A stretch of 64,000 nt of DNA, taken from Heloderma charlesbogerti (taxonomy: Eukaryota > Chordata > Lepidosauria > Squamata > Helodermatidae). The translations under genes were made by a program, and so were the position numbers. Shown here piece after piece: positions 53,956 through 64,000 of this stretch. Below the pieces are notes generated by a model. It was not told the origin of the DNA. It saw only the letters and a list, made by a program, of their open reading frames with translations, and ran no database searches. The first letter of the stretch is position 1. The number at the start of each line of letters is the position of its first letter. The stretch covers positions 1,172,001 to 1,236,000 of the forward strand of contig JANEZZ010002205.1 of the NCBI GenBank assembly GCA_026122225.1, written 5' to 3'.

Positions 53956-54989
53956 TAATGAATTTGACTATTACCCAAAAGACTAAAATTTAACTTAATT
54001 ACTATAAGATACCTAAAGAATGGTATAAAGAGAAGACAGACAGGTAAGGAAATAAGAAAAAAAATCCCTAGGACTACATGAACAGTTGATAAAAAAAGTC
54101 ACAGGCGGCAGGGTCAGAGGGAGAGTGATGAGACTGACATATATCAAACTTCCTCGTAGTTTAGAGAGCGGTTGTCTGTGCACCAATTTAAACTGCTGAT
54201 AAAATCAGGAAGTTTTTCCCAGGAAATGTGATGCTTGGGTGGGATAGTAGAATTTTGTACACCCTTTGGAACTGTATCTATTTTTATTTGCACATTTTTC
54301 AAATGTGCAGACATTATTGAATGTGTTTGGGGGTGATGGAACACATTGCAAACTCAGAAATACTTGGATTTTTTTTATTATTTACTGCAAAATGTATTTT
54401 GGTCAGTGTTCAGGTCTGGGAGTGGGAATTGGGTAAATCAGTTTTTTAAAAAATAAAAAATAAAAAATGGGGGATTGCATTTATCTCACAACCCTAGTTG
54501 TGACCTGTTTATGTGGATTAAGGTTGCACATAACCAAATTGTGAACGCAAAGGATGTGACAGGGGAGAATAGGCAAGAAAGTACCTTCCCTTCCTAAGGC
54601 TGCTTTAGCAATAAGAACTACATAATTGCTATGTGGCTCTACTGATGATTAGGTAATTAGTGCATAGCCGTGGCATTGCTGCAGCCAGGAATTCCTGCTT
54701 CAGGGAACCTTATCACTTTCAGCAGGCTCAGCCACACCTAGGGATGCTGTGGAAATTCAAGATGGACTAAAATGAGCTCGGATTTCCAAGAACCTGACCT
54801 GCACAATCTGCTGCGGAGTGCCCCCCTCAGGCCGCAAGGAATCCATGGGCTTTCAGATGATTTTTTTTTTTTTTTACTTTCCCAAAATTTACACATAGAA
54901 ATTCGTAGGAAAATATATATGTTTCTTCTGAGAAAGTGTTGAATGGAATGGGGGAGAATATGCTAAATGTGATGTACTATAGTCAATTA

Positions 54990-55925
54990 AGGGGCCGCGG
55001 TGGCTTAGTGGTTAAGACTCTGAACTGCAGACCGGAAGGTCGGCAGGACAGCAGTTCGAGACCCGAGTGCCGCGTGACGGAGTGAGCTCCCGTCTTCAGT
55101 CCCAGCTAGGGATGGCAGAGAATTTCTCCACGAATCTCTGGGAGGCCGAATGCCAACGCATTCGGCCCCCTGAAATTGGTGGTGAAATTCTCTGCCCCTC
55201 CCCCCCTCCGGGATAGGGCTTACCTCTGTCGAATGTCCCTCTCGGCGGCGTGTCCCGGCGGCGTTGCGGCGGCATTGCGGCGGGGGCGGCAGCCGGTCTT
55301 CTGACCGGCTGCCACCGCCGCCATTTCCCCGTAAAGTTTTTTTTAAAAAAAAAAAAACACGTGATAGGCTACGTAACGATTTACGTAGCCTATCACGGCT
55401 GACTTTGAAAATCTAGCCGTGATAGGCTACGTAAATCGTTACGTAGCCTATCACGTGTTTTTTTTTTCCATTACTTTTTTATTTCGCGGCCGGGGAGACG
55501 GGTCGCTCCCCCCCGGCCAGAATTTTGGCGGCGAGGGATGGGGCGCCTCCCCCCCGGCCTGAATTTCGGCCGGGAGGAGCAGGTTGCCTCCCCCCCGCCA
55601 AGAATTTCATGGGGAGAACCGAAGCGCCTCCCCCCCACCGCAAAGCAAGCTGCAGGACCAGGTAAGGGATTTTCGTCCATCCTTAGTCCCAGCTTCTGCC
55701 AACCTAGCAGTTCGAAAGCAAGAAATTGCAAGTAGATAAATAGGTACCACCTAGGCGGGAAAGGTAACAGCGTTCCGTGCACCTCGGTGTTCAGTCATGC
55801 CGGCCACATGACCACGGAAGCGTCGTCAGACAGCGCTGGCTCTTGGGCTTAGAAATGGAGATGAGCACCACACCCTAGAGTCAGACATGACTGGTTGGGG
55901 ACACCTTCACCTTTACCTTTTTATG
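54990..55925 (+). mobile_element. Sauria-type SINE split by element A4, inside F1
   Basis: GGGGCCGCGGTGGCTTAGTGG (A box) and GCAGTTCGAGACCC (B box) at 54990-55060; the 3' part resumes at 55686 and ends GACACCTTCACCTTTACCTTTTTA. GTCAATTA at 54982-54989 and 55926-55933 is its target duplication. It aligns with 5856-6203 except for the inserted element. Confidence 0.9.
55107..55685. mobile_element. palindromic hAT-like element A4 inside the SINE
   Basis: Starts TAGGGATGGCAG, ends CGTCCATCCTTA, 579 bp, flanked by perfect 8-bp repeats GTCCCAGC (55099-55106, 55686-55693). The other SINE copy shows a single GTCCCAGC (5964-5971), the empty site. Two GATAGGCTACGTAA palindromes (55363, 55420) form a short version of the family with the usual GC-rich ends. 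Confidence 0.93.
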
Positions 55926-56458
55926 GTCAATTATGTAAACACTTGCATAAACACTTAGGGAATTATTTGAGTATTTTTCCAAACGATCCCATCCCCTAAG
56001 AAATATTTGCATCTGTCTCTGAGAGGACAATGAAACAAAAGGCACCTGACAATCCGCGACACACAGATGGAGCAGATTTTACGCAGTCCGTACATCCCTA
56101 GCTGCGCCTGCCCTTGATTGTCTTGGGCTGCAAAAAAACAGTACAGCTAAAAACAAAATCAGTGTAACAGTATAGGTGACTGGACCTGCTCTAGTGCTGC
56201 AAAAGATGTGACCCACTTGCAGTGATTGACCCATAGGTTCTGATTTTCCATGTGCTTGAAGAGTCCCCTGTTTTTTGTCATTTCAGCCTGGCTGCAAAAG
56301 CGGGAGGGTTCTTGAGCCAGTGGTTAGGGTTAGGGTCACCATATATATCTGGTGGGCTGCCTTTCATGTTTAATGACCACCTCAAACTAATTTCTCATAC
56401 TTCTCCCTCTCTCTCCCCTCCCCTTTTTCTCTCTTTTTGTTGTTGTCGTTGCAAACAG

Positions 56459-56675
56459 GGAGTAATTTTAGAGAAACTGGGACTGTACAATCGCATACAT
56501 TTTTTACGATTTGCAGCACAAGGATTACCAGCCTGCAGGGATTCCTCACTTCTCATTCAGGACCAGAACTTTGATGAGGTGCCAGTGAGGGTATACCAGA
56601 CTAAAAAACCCACCATCGCAAAACAGAAAGCTGTCGTTTACTTCCATGGAGGGGCTGGTATTTACGGATCCATTG
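56459..56675 (+). CDS. exon 2 of AADACL4-like gene
   Basis: Acceptor GTTGTCGTTGCAAACAG then GGA GTA ATT..., 72 codons plus 1 nt, ending at donor G|GTAAGT (56676). The encoded segment (GVILEKLGLYNRIHFLRFAA...LIQDQNFDEVPVRVYQ...KAVVYFHGGAGIYGSI) carries the oxyanion-hole motif HGGA in place of the HGGG of AADAC, which is the AADACL3/4 pattern. Frame enters at phase 0 and leaves at phase 1, fitting exons 1 and 3. The catalytic GxSxG serine and the Asp/His would be in later exons outside the window. Intron 1 upstream is 19.1 kb. Confidence 0.88.
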
Positions 56676-57711
56676 GTAAGTATAACCTCCGTGTTTTAAG
56701 TGGTGACTGAACAAACACTTAGGTAGGGTGTTCTTATTTAATTAAGTAAAAATTGGGAACGCCCTCTTCACTGATTTTTTATTTCTTGGGTGACGTTCAG
56801 TTTTTCATTGAAAAAAGTAGGCTACCATGGGGATTGGGAAGCTTCTATCCACCTTCCAGGTTCACAGGCTTTTGTCTTCATTCACAGCCTGGTTATGCTG
56901 CTTTGCCTAAATTGTTAGGGCTTCTGTATTCTTCTTCGCTGAATGATCCCAACCAATCAGGGATCAGAGCTTCTTTCTTTTTTTTGAGGTCAAACAAAAT
57001 CATTCTGTCACCCTCATTCTGATTGGGAGGGAAGAAGGAATGTGTCCACATTGTTCAATATCCCTTTTTTGCTACACTGTGCTGGTGGTTTTGTTGTCTT
57101 CAGAGAGTTATTGCCCTAATAGGAGAACTTTATTCTTAGGGCCCTGAAGAAGGTTGTCATGAAGTGAAATGTGTTAGGCATTTTGTTGTTGCACAGGAAT
57201 GATTAAAGATTCATTTTCCACTGATATTTTGAAGCTCTTCTTCTTCTTCTTCTTCTTCTTCTCCTTCTCCTTCTCCTTCTCCTTCCTTAATTTGGTTATG
57301 TCGCCCACCAGCACTGCATGTGGCAAGGCTTTGTTTCACCTAGTACTTACACATAACTAGTTTGGGCAAAATGTTCCTGGGAGATGTGCATTTGGATATC
57401 CATCCATTTGAAAATAATAGCCCAAAGAAAGATGACATCTGAATTTGAGTGTGCATTCTGGATACAAATGTTATCCATTCCATTCTATTATTATTTCTAT
57501 GGAATGCCTATACATATACATCAAAAATACATATCCCCACCCCATATTACTCCACTGAGACACCAGTGCACAACAAGATCAGGGAAGGAGGTATATTCTC
57601 ACCAGCACCCACACCACTGCAAACAGTTCTTCATCTATTTGCAGCTATGGAATCAAATGAGTTTGGATTTCTATGAATACAGCACACCAATTCTGCAGCA
57701 GAATGGCTGTT
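56676..57711. other. intron 2 sequence without recognised repeat, with CTT run
   Basis: 57236-57290 is a (CTT)n/(CTC)n run. The rest (including 57040-57235 and 57300-57711) has no coding frame or repeat I can name. Confidence 0.5.
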
Positions 57712-57719
57712 CCTGATTC

Positions 57720-58681
57720 TAGGGGTGGACGAAAGTCCCTTACCTGTCGTCGAAGGCCGTTCGCGGTGGGGGGAAGGCGCTTCGCTGCTCTCCCCGTGAA
57801 GTTCAGGCCGGGGGGGGAGGCTTCCCGCCTCGCCCCGGCCGAAATTCAGGCCGGGGGGGAGGCTTCCCGCCTCACCCCGGCCAAAATTCAGGCCGGGGGG
57901 AGGCTTCCCACCTCGCCCGGCTGCGAACGCGAAAGTTAAAAAAAAAAAATGCCCCCTGATAGGCTACGTGACGATTAACGTAGCCTATCACGGCTAGACC
58001 TGCAAAGTCAGCCGTGATAGGCTACGTCAATCGTCACGTAGCCTATCACGGGTGACTTTAAAAAAAAAAGCGCGTACGGATAATGGCGGCCCCCATAGGG
58101 AGCCGCCATTCCCGTTCCTTATTTAGTTGCTGTAGTCTACGTAAATGTTTACATAGACTACGGCGAAAATAAGGGCAACACAAATAGCGTTGCCCTTATT
58201 TTCGCTGTAGTCTATGTAATCTTTACGTAGACTACAGCGACCAAATAAGGAACGGGAATGGCGGCTCCCTATGGGGGCCGCCATTATCCGTACGCGCTTT
58301 TTTTTTTTAAAGTCACCCGTGATAGGCTACGTGACGATTGACGTAGCCTATGACGGCTGACTTTGCAAATCTAGCTGTGATAGGCTACGTTAATCGTCAC
58401 GTAGCCTATCAGGGGGCGTTTTTTTTTTTTCTTTTATTGTAATGGCGGTGGCGGCAGCCGGTCGAAAGACCGGCTGCCACTCCCGCCCCGCTCGAACACC
58501 CGCCGAACCGCCGGCCAGACCCGGCGCCGGGAGGGACATTCGGCAAAGGTAAGTCCCGTCCCGGGGGGGGTGCGGGGGGCGGGGGGGTGCGGAGGATTTC
58601 TCCCCGAAACTTGTTCGGGGGGCCGAACATGTTGGCGCTCGGCCCCCCGAAGTTTCAGGGAGAAATTCTCCGCCATCCCTA
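57720..58681. mobile_element. palindromic hAT-like element A5 (complete)
   Basis: Starts TAGGGGTGGACGAAAG, ends CCGCCATCCCTA, 962 bp; flanks CCTGATTC (57712-57719) and ACTGATTC (58682-58689) match at 7 of 8. Closely similar to A1: central GGGCAACAC-AAATA-GCGTTGCCC, four GATAGGCTACGT palindromes (57956, 58013, 58316, 58375), CTTACC near 57738 and AAAGGTAAGTCCC near 58545. Confidence 0.9.
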
Positions 58682-58689
58682 ACTGATTC

Positions 58690-59003
58690 ACACGGATTCC
58701 ATGGACTTGCAGACCTTTTTAAAAAAAACTTTCCAAAATTTCATGCAAATTTAATCATAGAAAAATGTCCCCCCCACCAAAAAACAAACAAAAAATGTGC
58801 ATTTCCCCTTTATGCTAAAGCATTAAAATACACACGTTGAGGGAATTTGTTCATGGAGGGGGGATATTATTCATTTTTGGTGGGGGGGTGCGCATTTTTG
58901 CTAATGCAAAGTTGTCTATTAACTAGTGGATGATGGAACAAAAGGCATCTGATAATCCATGAAATGCAAGTGGAATGGATTTTAGAAAATCTGTACATCC
59001 CTA
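58690..59003. mobile_element. family F right-hand fragment
   Basis: CCATGGACTTGCAGACC, ACTTTCCAAAATTTCATG, GGAACAAAAGGCATCTGATAATCC and right end CTGTACATCCCTA match the right part of F1 (ACAAAAGGCACCTGACAATCC...CCGTACATCCCTA). The left half was not found on the other side of A5. Confidence 0.6.
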
Positions 59004-59815
59004 TTTGCAGGAGGGTGCAAAAATGGTTAGAAATGGGGGAGGGCATGCATGTCTCAGGAAAATGCTTCAAAATTCACATCTTCCCATTTTGGCTCTGCAC
59101 TGGAAAATACATGAAATGCCAGTATGCCACTGACAATGTTCATTATCACTTTTATCTCAAATATAGAGAACTGCACACTTACATAGAAGCAACTGCCATT
59201 TGTGTTCCTTCTCTCCTGTGAATTAAAGCTGAGAAGAATTCCATCACTCTCGGCCTCTCTGTCTCTCTCTCTGTCTCCATCTCAGTGTGTGTGTCCTTGA
59301 AGATGCCCACCAAACATACCTCTGATGAATGATACAATAATGAGATAACTTTGGTCATTTTGAAGCCTGTGCAGACAAGTTGTAGGCCCTATTGTTATTA
59401 TTTTCCGTATAAAATTCAACCTTGGGCTGAATCAAGACTGAGTAGACCTATTGATTTCATCAATAAATCTGGATCCAAGCTACCATAAGCAAGCTTCCTA
59501 ACGTTACGTCCACTCAGAACCTTGTGGTTCAGTACTAGGGCGCTTCATGCATTTGGGTAGCATTTTCAGCAGGGTCAAACTATTCTCCCCACCTTCCCCA
59601 CAACTCTATTGTTGTCTCAGTTTGTCCTCTGCAAGGACTTGTGACCTCGACACCCCTTGTAGAAGTTCCCCGAAGCCTGCTGATGCCACCCTCTTGTGCA
59701 TCGGTGGTGCACGTTTGGTGATACAAGCACTAGTGCTCACACCTGGGCTTTGAACATGAGGCAATAACCATGCACCATGCAACAAAGTCCTTCCGTTCAG
59801 GGTTCCAGCCCCTCC
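59004..59815. other. unrecognised intronic sequence
   Basis: Part of intron 2. No gene, no clear repeat; a CT-rich/GT-rich patch lies at 59250-59295. Confidence 0.5.
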
Positions 59816-59819
59816 ATCC

Positions 59820-60260
59820 CATTTGTCAGGATTGATTCTGAGCATATGGAGATAGTTAGCAGTTCAGACTCAGAAGGCGAACAGCCAGGACTGGGGGAGG
59901 CATCGTCCCAGCCAGTTCAGATATGGATAGACATGCTTCTCAGGAGGCTAGCACCCAGATGGCTGGGCCTGAAGCCTCCCCCACCTCCTCTGTCAGAATC
60001 CAGGAGGAGGAGGAGAGCTCGGGGCATGACCTGAGGGATGCTAGACTGCGGCACAGAGCTAAGCAAGAAAAGCTAGAGGCAGAGCTCAGATGGTCGACCC
60101 TGTTGGCGATGCATGAGGGTCGACGTAGGGGAGCATCACTGAAAGGGAGGTGGTTCCCTCCCTATGTTATTCTAGCCATCAAGTCCCTGTTAAAACTGCT
60201 GGCAACATCGTAGCTCCCATTTGGATCCCTTGCCGTTATTCCTTTGTAGCCTGAGCGTCT
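59820..60260 (+). mobile_element. LTR-like fragment, + orientation
   Basis: Begins TTTGTCAGGATTGATTCTGAG and shares with the LTR at 51547-52094 (reverse complement) the order CAGA(C/T)TC(A/T)GA(A/G)GG, GAGGGA, AGACT(G)CGG, GC(A/C)(C)AGAG...AAGC, GCAGAGCTCAGATGG. The 3' part is not matched. Probably a related, decayed LTR. Confidence 0.45.
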
Positions 60261-61209
60261 TCCGGGATTTTCATCTGTAATGAACCTGTTGATAGTGACT
60301 TAATGGCGTGAGACTGAAGTCTCTCTTCTTGTGTGTGTGCATGAGGAAAGTGGGGGCCAAGAGAACATGAGACCATTTCCCCGTCCTCTCCTTTGCTTTC
60401 TATACCCAGTCCCCCGAAACGGCAGTCAGAATTCCACATCCACTAAGTATGCCCAGCCATTGGGCTGGGTGGGTTAGATGGGTTTTGGGGGTAGAAACAT
60501 TGGTGCCCAATCCCAGCTATATTAAAATCTTGGATCCCCCTATTGATTTATATGGACTCTCCCTTCTGTCACTTGGGACATTTTAAAAAAGTTTCTGTGA
60601 AACAGGAAATGACCTAGTCTGATAATGGGATGGTTGTCTCTACACTTTTTTTATATTTATGTATACTTTCTTCCATCCTTCATTCCTATCTACTCCATTC
60701 CATTCCACCTCCCATGCTGTTTTAATCATCCCCTCAGCATTCCATGTACACTATCTTCCTTGGGCTGTTTTGGCATCTCCCCCCCCCCACACACAGTTCT
60801 TTTGTACTTTTGAAAACCACAGGGCTGCCTGGAGTCTGCTGATATCCCCCCCACCAATGCATAGCTTTTTCTATTTTGACTGCATAAGGGACAGCACTCA
60901 AATAATCAAATTGGAATTTGAATATAGCATCATCTTGGAGTCTGAAACAATTCAAACGACTCCAATAGTTATAGGAGGAGAGAAGTGGTGGGACTTTGGC
61001 AAAGTAATGACAGGAATTCTTGGAATGGGAGAAAAGCTGGAGACAGCACACTCATGGATGCAATATCTATGAGTATATCCACAGTGCCATGTCAGTTGTG
61101 CTTCACAACTTGCTATGGGCTGTAAACAGACCAACCCCAGAACCAGGAAATGGTTTCTTTGCTTGTTCAATTTTTCATGCATCCTAACTTGAAAAATGCT
61201 CACTTTCAG

Positions 61210-61273
61210 ATGTCTATGAAAGAATTCTGCAGTATATTGCCAAAGAAGGCGATGCTGTGGTCGTAGCTGTTGG
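61210..61273 (+). CDS. exon 3 of AADACL4-like gene
   Basis: Acceptor AAATGCTCACTTTCAG, then 64 nt; the phase-1 G from exon 2 completes GAT, giving DVYERILQYIAKEGDAVVVAVG, and the exon ends in phase 2 at donor GTAAGT (61274). This corresponds to the D.Y...C.YLA.E..SVVVSVGYR segment of the AADAC family that follows the HGG motif. A palindromic element starts 59 bp downstream (61332). Short exon, but frame, splice sites and family pattern all agree. Confidence 0.85.
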
Positions 61274-61331
61274 GTAAGTGCCATCTCCACACTGCTATTG
61301 CCCCCGAGAAGGCTGGGCAGAAACCTATCCA

Positions 61332-62273
61332 TAGGGATGTACGAAAATTCCGCCACGGATCTCGGGGAGGCCGAATGCCAGTGCATTTGGCTCCCCGAAA
61401 TTGGTGGCAGAATGGCCTGCCCCCCCCCCCAGGACGAGACTTACCTTGGGAGGATCTTCCTGGCAGCGGCGGCTCCGGCGGTAGCTCCGGCGGCGGTTTG
61501 GCAGTGGCGGCTCCAGCGGCCAGTCTTCTGACTGGCCGCCGCCGCCATTTCCAGTTAAAAAACAACAACAACATGATAGGCTACGTAAAGATTTACGTAG
61601 CCTATCACGGCTAGGTTTTTTAAAAAAACCGTGATAGGCTACGTAAATGTTTATGTAGCGTATCATGTCTGACTTAAAACAAAAAACAAAAAAACCGCAC
61701 GTACGCAAATGCCGTTCCTTATTTTGCGTTCCTTATTTCAGCACGTCTTAGTCTACATAAACATTTACGTAGACTAAGACGGCAAAAATAAGGGCAACAC
61801 AAATAGCGTAGCGTCCACTACGCTATTTGCGTTCCCCTTATTTTCGCCGTCTTAGTCTACGTAAATGTTTACGTAGACTAAGACGTGCCAAAATAAGGAA
61901 TGCAAATGGCAGCGGCCGTGGCTGCCGCCATTTGCGTACGCACGTTTGTTTGTTTTTAAGTCAGCCATGATATGTTATGTAAACATTTACGTAGCCTATC
62001 ACGGCTGACTGCAGGGACACAAACGGCGGCGGCTATGGCTGCCGCCATTTGTGTCCCTGCTAGCCAGCGGCCGGATGTCTGGCCGCTGGCGGAGCCGGCT
62101 GGCGGCTCCACAGAATCTCTGCAGAGCACAGCCGGCCGGCCAGGATTCCGGGGGGGGGGGAGGAACGGAGTGCCTCCCCCCCCGGCGAGGATTCCGGGGG
62201 GAGGGACGGAACGCCTCCCCCCCCCAACCATAAACATAATCCACAAAAGGTAAGTGCCTTTCGTACATCCCTA
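61332..62273. mobile_element. palindromic hAT-like element A6 in intron 3
   Basis: Starts TAGGGATGTACG, ends TTCGTACATCCCTA, 942 bp, with perfect 8-bp repeats CCTATCCA (61324-61331, 62274-62281). Central fold-back near 61810 (AAATAGCGTAGCG...CGCTATTTG) with arms containing TAGTCTACGTAAATGTTTACGTAGACTA and three GATAGG palindromes (61573, 61629, 61966). Donor-like motifs: ACTTACC near 61440 (minus) and AAAAGGTAAGTGCC near 62246 (plus, same sense as the host gene). Confidence 0.93.
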
Positions 62274-62649
62274 CCTATCCACCGCTTTCCTGGAAGTTTT
62301 CTTCCCCTTCCAAAGGTGCTTCTGTGTTTCTGCCACTTTCTCAGGGCTCTTTAGAATGTCTTTTGAACTTCTTGTGGTGGCGCTTTTGAGCTTCTCTTTT
62401 CATTGCAAAGTAGCTGTGGGTGTCATTTTGTTTTATGTTTTCCTTCAATCTCTCCAATGCTCCGTGGCTTCACTGGCTGTCTGCATGTCCTGATCTGAAA
62501 AAGCCCCATGGGAGGAGTTGCTTCATGACAATGAAGGATGTCGCAAAAATCTGCTTGTGTCTTGAGGCTCAATCATTTCTTGCTGCCCCCCCCCCCAGAC
62601 ACCAGTCCACAGATCCCCATGCTCTCCCTATTCAGGGATTGGACCATTT

Positions 62650-62888
62650 ACGCCTTTAATTTTGCATAAATGGGGCTATTCTCATCTCAGTCACCATTTT
62701 ATGCAGATGGCAACTTATGTAAATAGCGGAGCCACCATTTTTACACAAAATGGCGGCTCGCAGGTTGTCGGGACACCATGCACGACTTGCCAGGCACCCA
62801 CAGACCACCCAGCAACTCATGCAGTGTGCCGAATAGGGACAGGTGACTGTCCGGCTCTGGTGAGCAGCACGTGAGTTCACCCATCCCT
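62650..62888. mobile_element. hAT-like element right-hand part, separate family
   Basis: Right end AGTTCACCCATCCCTA at 62888. Interior has ACCATTTTATGCAGATGG, AAATAGCGGAGCCACCATTTT and ACAAAATGGCGGC, a loose fold-back. The left end was not identified. Confidence 0.5.
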
Positions 62889-62945
62889 AATGACATCTTC
62901 CCCTTGGCTTTAACTGAAATATCAGAAGTCAGGGAGGTTACAGAC

Positions 62946-63390
62946 TAGGGATGGTGGAGAAATCTGCCATGGATTCCAGTGAGGCAAGATTCTTTAGAAT
63001 CCAACCCCCCGGAGTCCGTGGCGGAATGGACTGCTCCCCCCCTCCACCCAGTGAAGCCCAGTCGGGACAGACCCTACCTGGCGCTGGCCAGTATGGGTCC
63101 GTCGTCTTCGTTCCACAGCCATCCACTGCCAGGCTGAGGATGCAAATGGCGTCTGGTGTAGCGGGCACCATTTGCGTCCCTGCCCCTGGCTGTGATAGGC
63201 TATGTAAATTTTTACGTAGCCTATCACGGCCAAGGGTAGGGACGCAATGGCATCCGCTACGCCGGATGGCATTTGCATGGCAGCAGATGGAAGTCCAGCT
63301 GTGGACTGGCCGGGCTGGCGGCTCTGTGGACTCACCATGGAGCGGAGCCAGCCTGGGAGGATTCTGGGGGAGGGATGGATTGTTTTTTTC
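62946..63390. mobile_element. palindromic hAT-like element, right end missing
   Basis: Left end TAGGGATGGTGGAG followed by the usual end hairpin (CCATGGATTCCAGTGAGG...CCCCCCGGAGTCCGTGGCGGAA), CCCTACCTGGC near 63072, AAATGGCGTCTGGTGTAGCGGGCACCATTTGCG, a GATAGGCTATGTAAATTTTTACGTAGCCTATC palindrome (63190-63229) and GC-rich right part. The right TIR is not seen before 63390. Confidence 0.7.
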
Positions 63391-63480
63391 TATCTGCAAG
63401 CAATTTCTTTTTCCAGCAGATTTAATGACAATTGTTTGGAATGTGGAAAATGTGAAAAAGGTTTTGGCTCAGCACTAGGT

Positions 63481-63655
63481 TAGGGACGCTGGAGAAATTT
63501 CGGAGGGACTAAAATGAGCTCAGATTTCTAAGAATCCAACTTGTGGAATCTGCTGAGGAGTGACCCCCTCAGGCCATGCAGAGTCTGTGGACTTTTGGAT
63601 GATTTTTTTTTTTACTTTCCCGAAATTTACACACATAAATTTCTTATATATTCTT
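63481..63655. mobile_element. family F left-hand fragment (F3)
   Basis: Starts TAGGGACGCTGGAG and follows F1: GGGACTAAAATGAGCTCAGATTTC, AATCTGCTGAGGAGTGACCCCCTCAGG, TTTACTTTCCCGAAATTTACACA. It is interrupted at about 63656 by palindromic sequence. Confidence 0.7.
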
Positions 63656-64000
63656 ATACGCCCACTGCACTATTTGCATTCCCCTTTTTTTTTCCGCTGT
63701 AATAGTCTACATAAATATTTACATAGACTAAAACGGTGAAAAATAAGGAACGCAAATGGCGGCCGCCATAGCTGCTGCCATTTGCGTACGCCTTTTTTTT
63801 TTTTACCCAGACATGATAGGCTATGTAAAGACTTACGTAGCCTATCACGGCTTCCTGGCTGGACGCCAATGGCAGCCGCTATGGCAGCCGCCATATCCAT
63901 CCCCACCAGCCAGTCCGTGGCCAGAAATCCAGCTGCGGATGGCCCTAGCCTGGCCAGCTGCTCCACGGAGCCGCCGCGGAGCACAGCCAGCCGGCCAGGA
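63656..64000. mobile_element. palindromic hAT-like element B3, cut by window end
   Basis: Same family as B1 and B2: CCACTGCACTATTTGCATTCC, CTACATAAATATTTACATAG, AAATGGCGGCCGCCATAGC...GCCATTTGCG, GATAGGCTATGTAAAGACTTACGTAGCCTATC (63815-63850) and the GC-rich CCAGTCCGTGGCCAG block. Left end not recognisable; continues past 64000. Confidence 0.7.

Larger units (their letters stand above)
54739..56100. mobile_element. hAT-like element, family F (copy F1), host of a nest
   Basis: Left end TAGGGATGCTGTGG, right end CGTACATCCCTA. Flanks GCCACACC (54731-54738) and GCTGCGCC (56101-56108) match at 5 of 8, all differences being transitions. Landmarks ACTAAAATGAGCTC(A/G)GATTTC(C/T) and CTTTCCC(A/G)AAATTTACACA recur in the copy at 63481. 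Removing the nested SINE leaves about 425 bp. Confidence 0.7.

Noticed and set aside
56322..56336. Telomere repeat (GTTAGGGTTAGGG)
   Set aside because: Only two units, no array; chance or a relic too short to interpret.

Overview
The window is nuclear DNA from a vertebrate, almost certainly a squamate reptile (lizard or snake). It carries BovB/RTE LINEs, a tRNA-derived SINE whose 3' tail resembles the BovB 3' end (Sauria-type), CR1 LINEs with the ATTCTATGA tail, L2-group LINEs and many hAT-like non-autonomous DNA transposons. The only host gene I can support is the 5' part of an arylacetamide deacetylase-like gene (AADACL4-like) on the + strand. Its exon 1 is at 37155-37328, exon 2 at 56459-56675 and exon 3 at 61210-61273. 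Reading frame and splice phases agree, and the remaining exons lie beyond the right edge. Everything else is repeat-derived or unrecognised intergenic/intronic sequence.

Left part (1-37 kb, upstream of the gene): a GC-rich minisatellite; several hAT-like elements, two of them back to back on one 8-bp target; a Sauria-type SINE; a decayed BovB LINE on the - strand (9.0-12.2 kb); a CR1 block with a local inverted duplication (14-15.3 kb); an L2-group LINE on the - strand (15.8-20.4 kb) interrupted by a 910-bp palindromic element; a 5S-derived SINE; a CR1 LINE carrying three inserted elements (27.7-30 kb); and a second, complete-length BovB (31.6-34.8 kb) inserted in a hAT-like element.

Middle part (37-56 kb, the 19-kb first intron) is a nest of transposons. 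A CR1 on the - strand is followed by an L2-like LINE split by another L2-group LINE, which is split by palindromic hAT-like elements, one of them inserted in another. Further right, the same host LINE holds a hAT-like element with a solo LTR inside it. At 54.7-56.1 kb a hAT-like element holds a SINE that holds a palindromic element. Right part: introns 2 and 3 with more palindromic elements, one starting 59 bp after exon 3.

The most interesting system is the palindromic element family. These elements run from TAGGGATG (or TAGGGGTG) to CATCCCTA and are flanked by 8-bp target duplications. They are large fold-back structures with shorter perfect palindromes nested in each arm, and most carry an outward-facing consensus 5' splice-donor motif (GTAAGT) near each end. 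I found about a dozen complete or partial copies. No transposase gene is present, so they must have been moved in trans.
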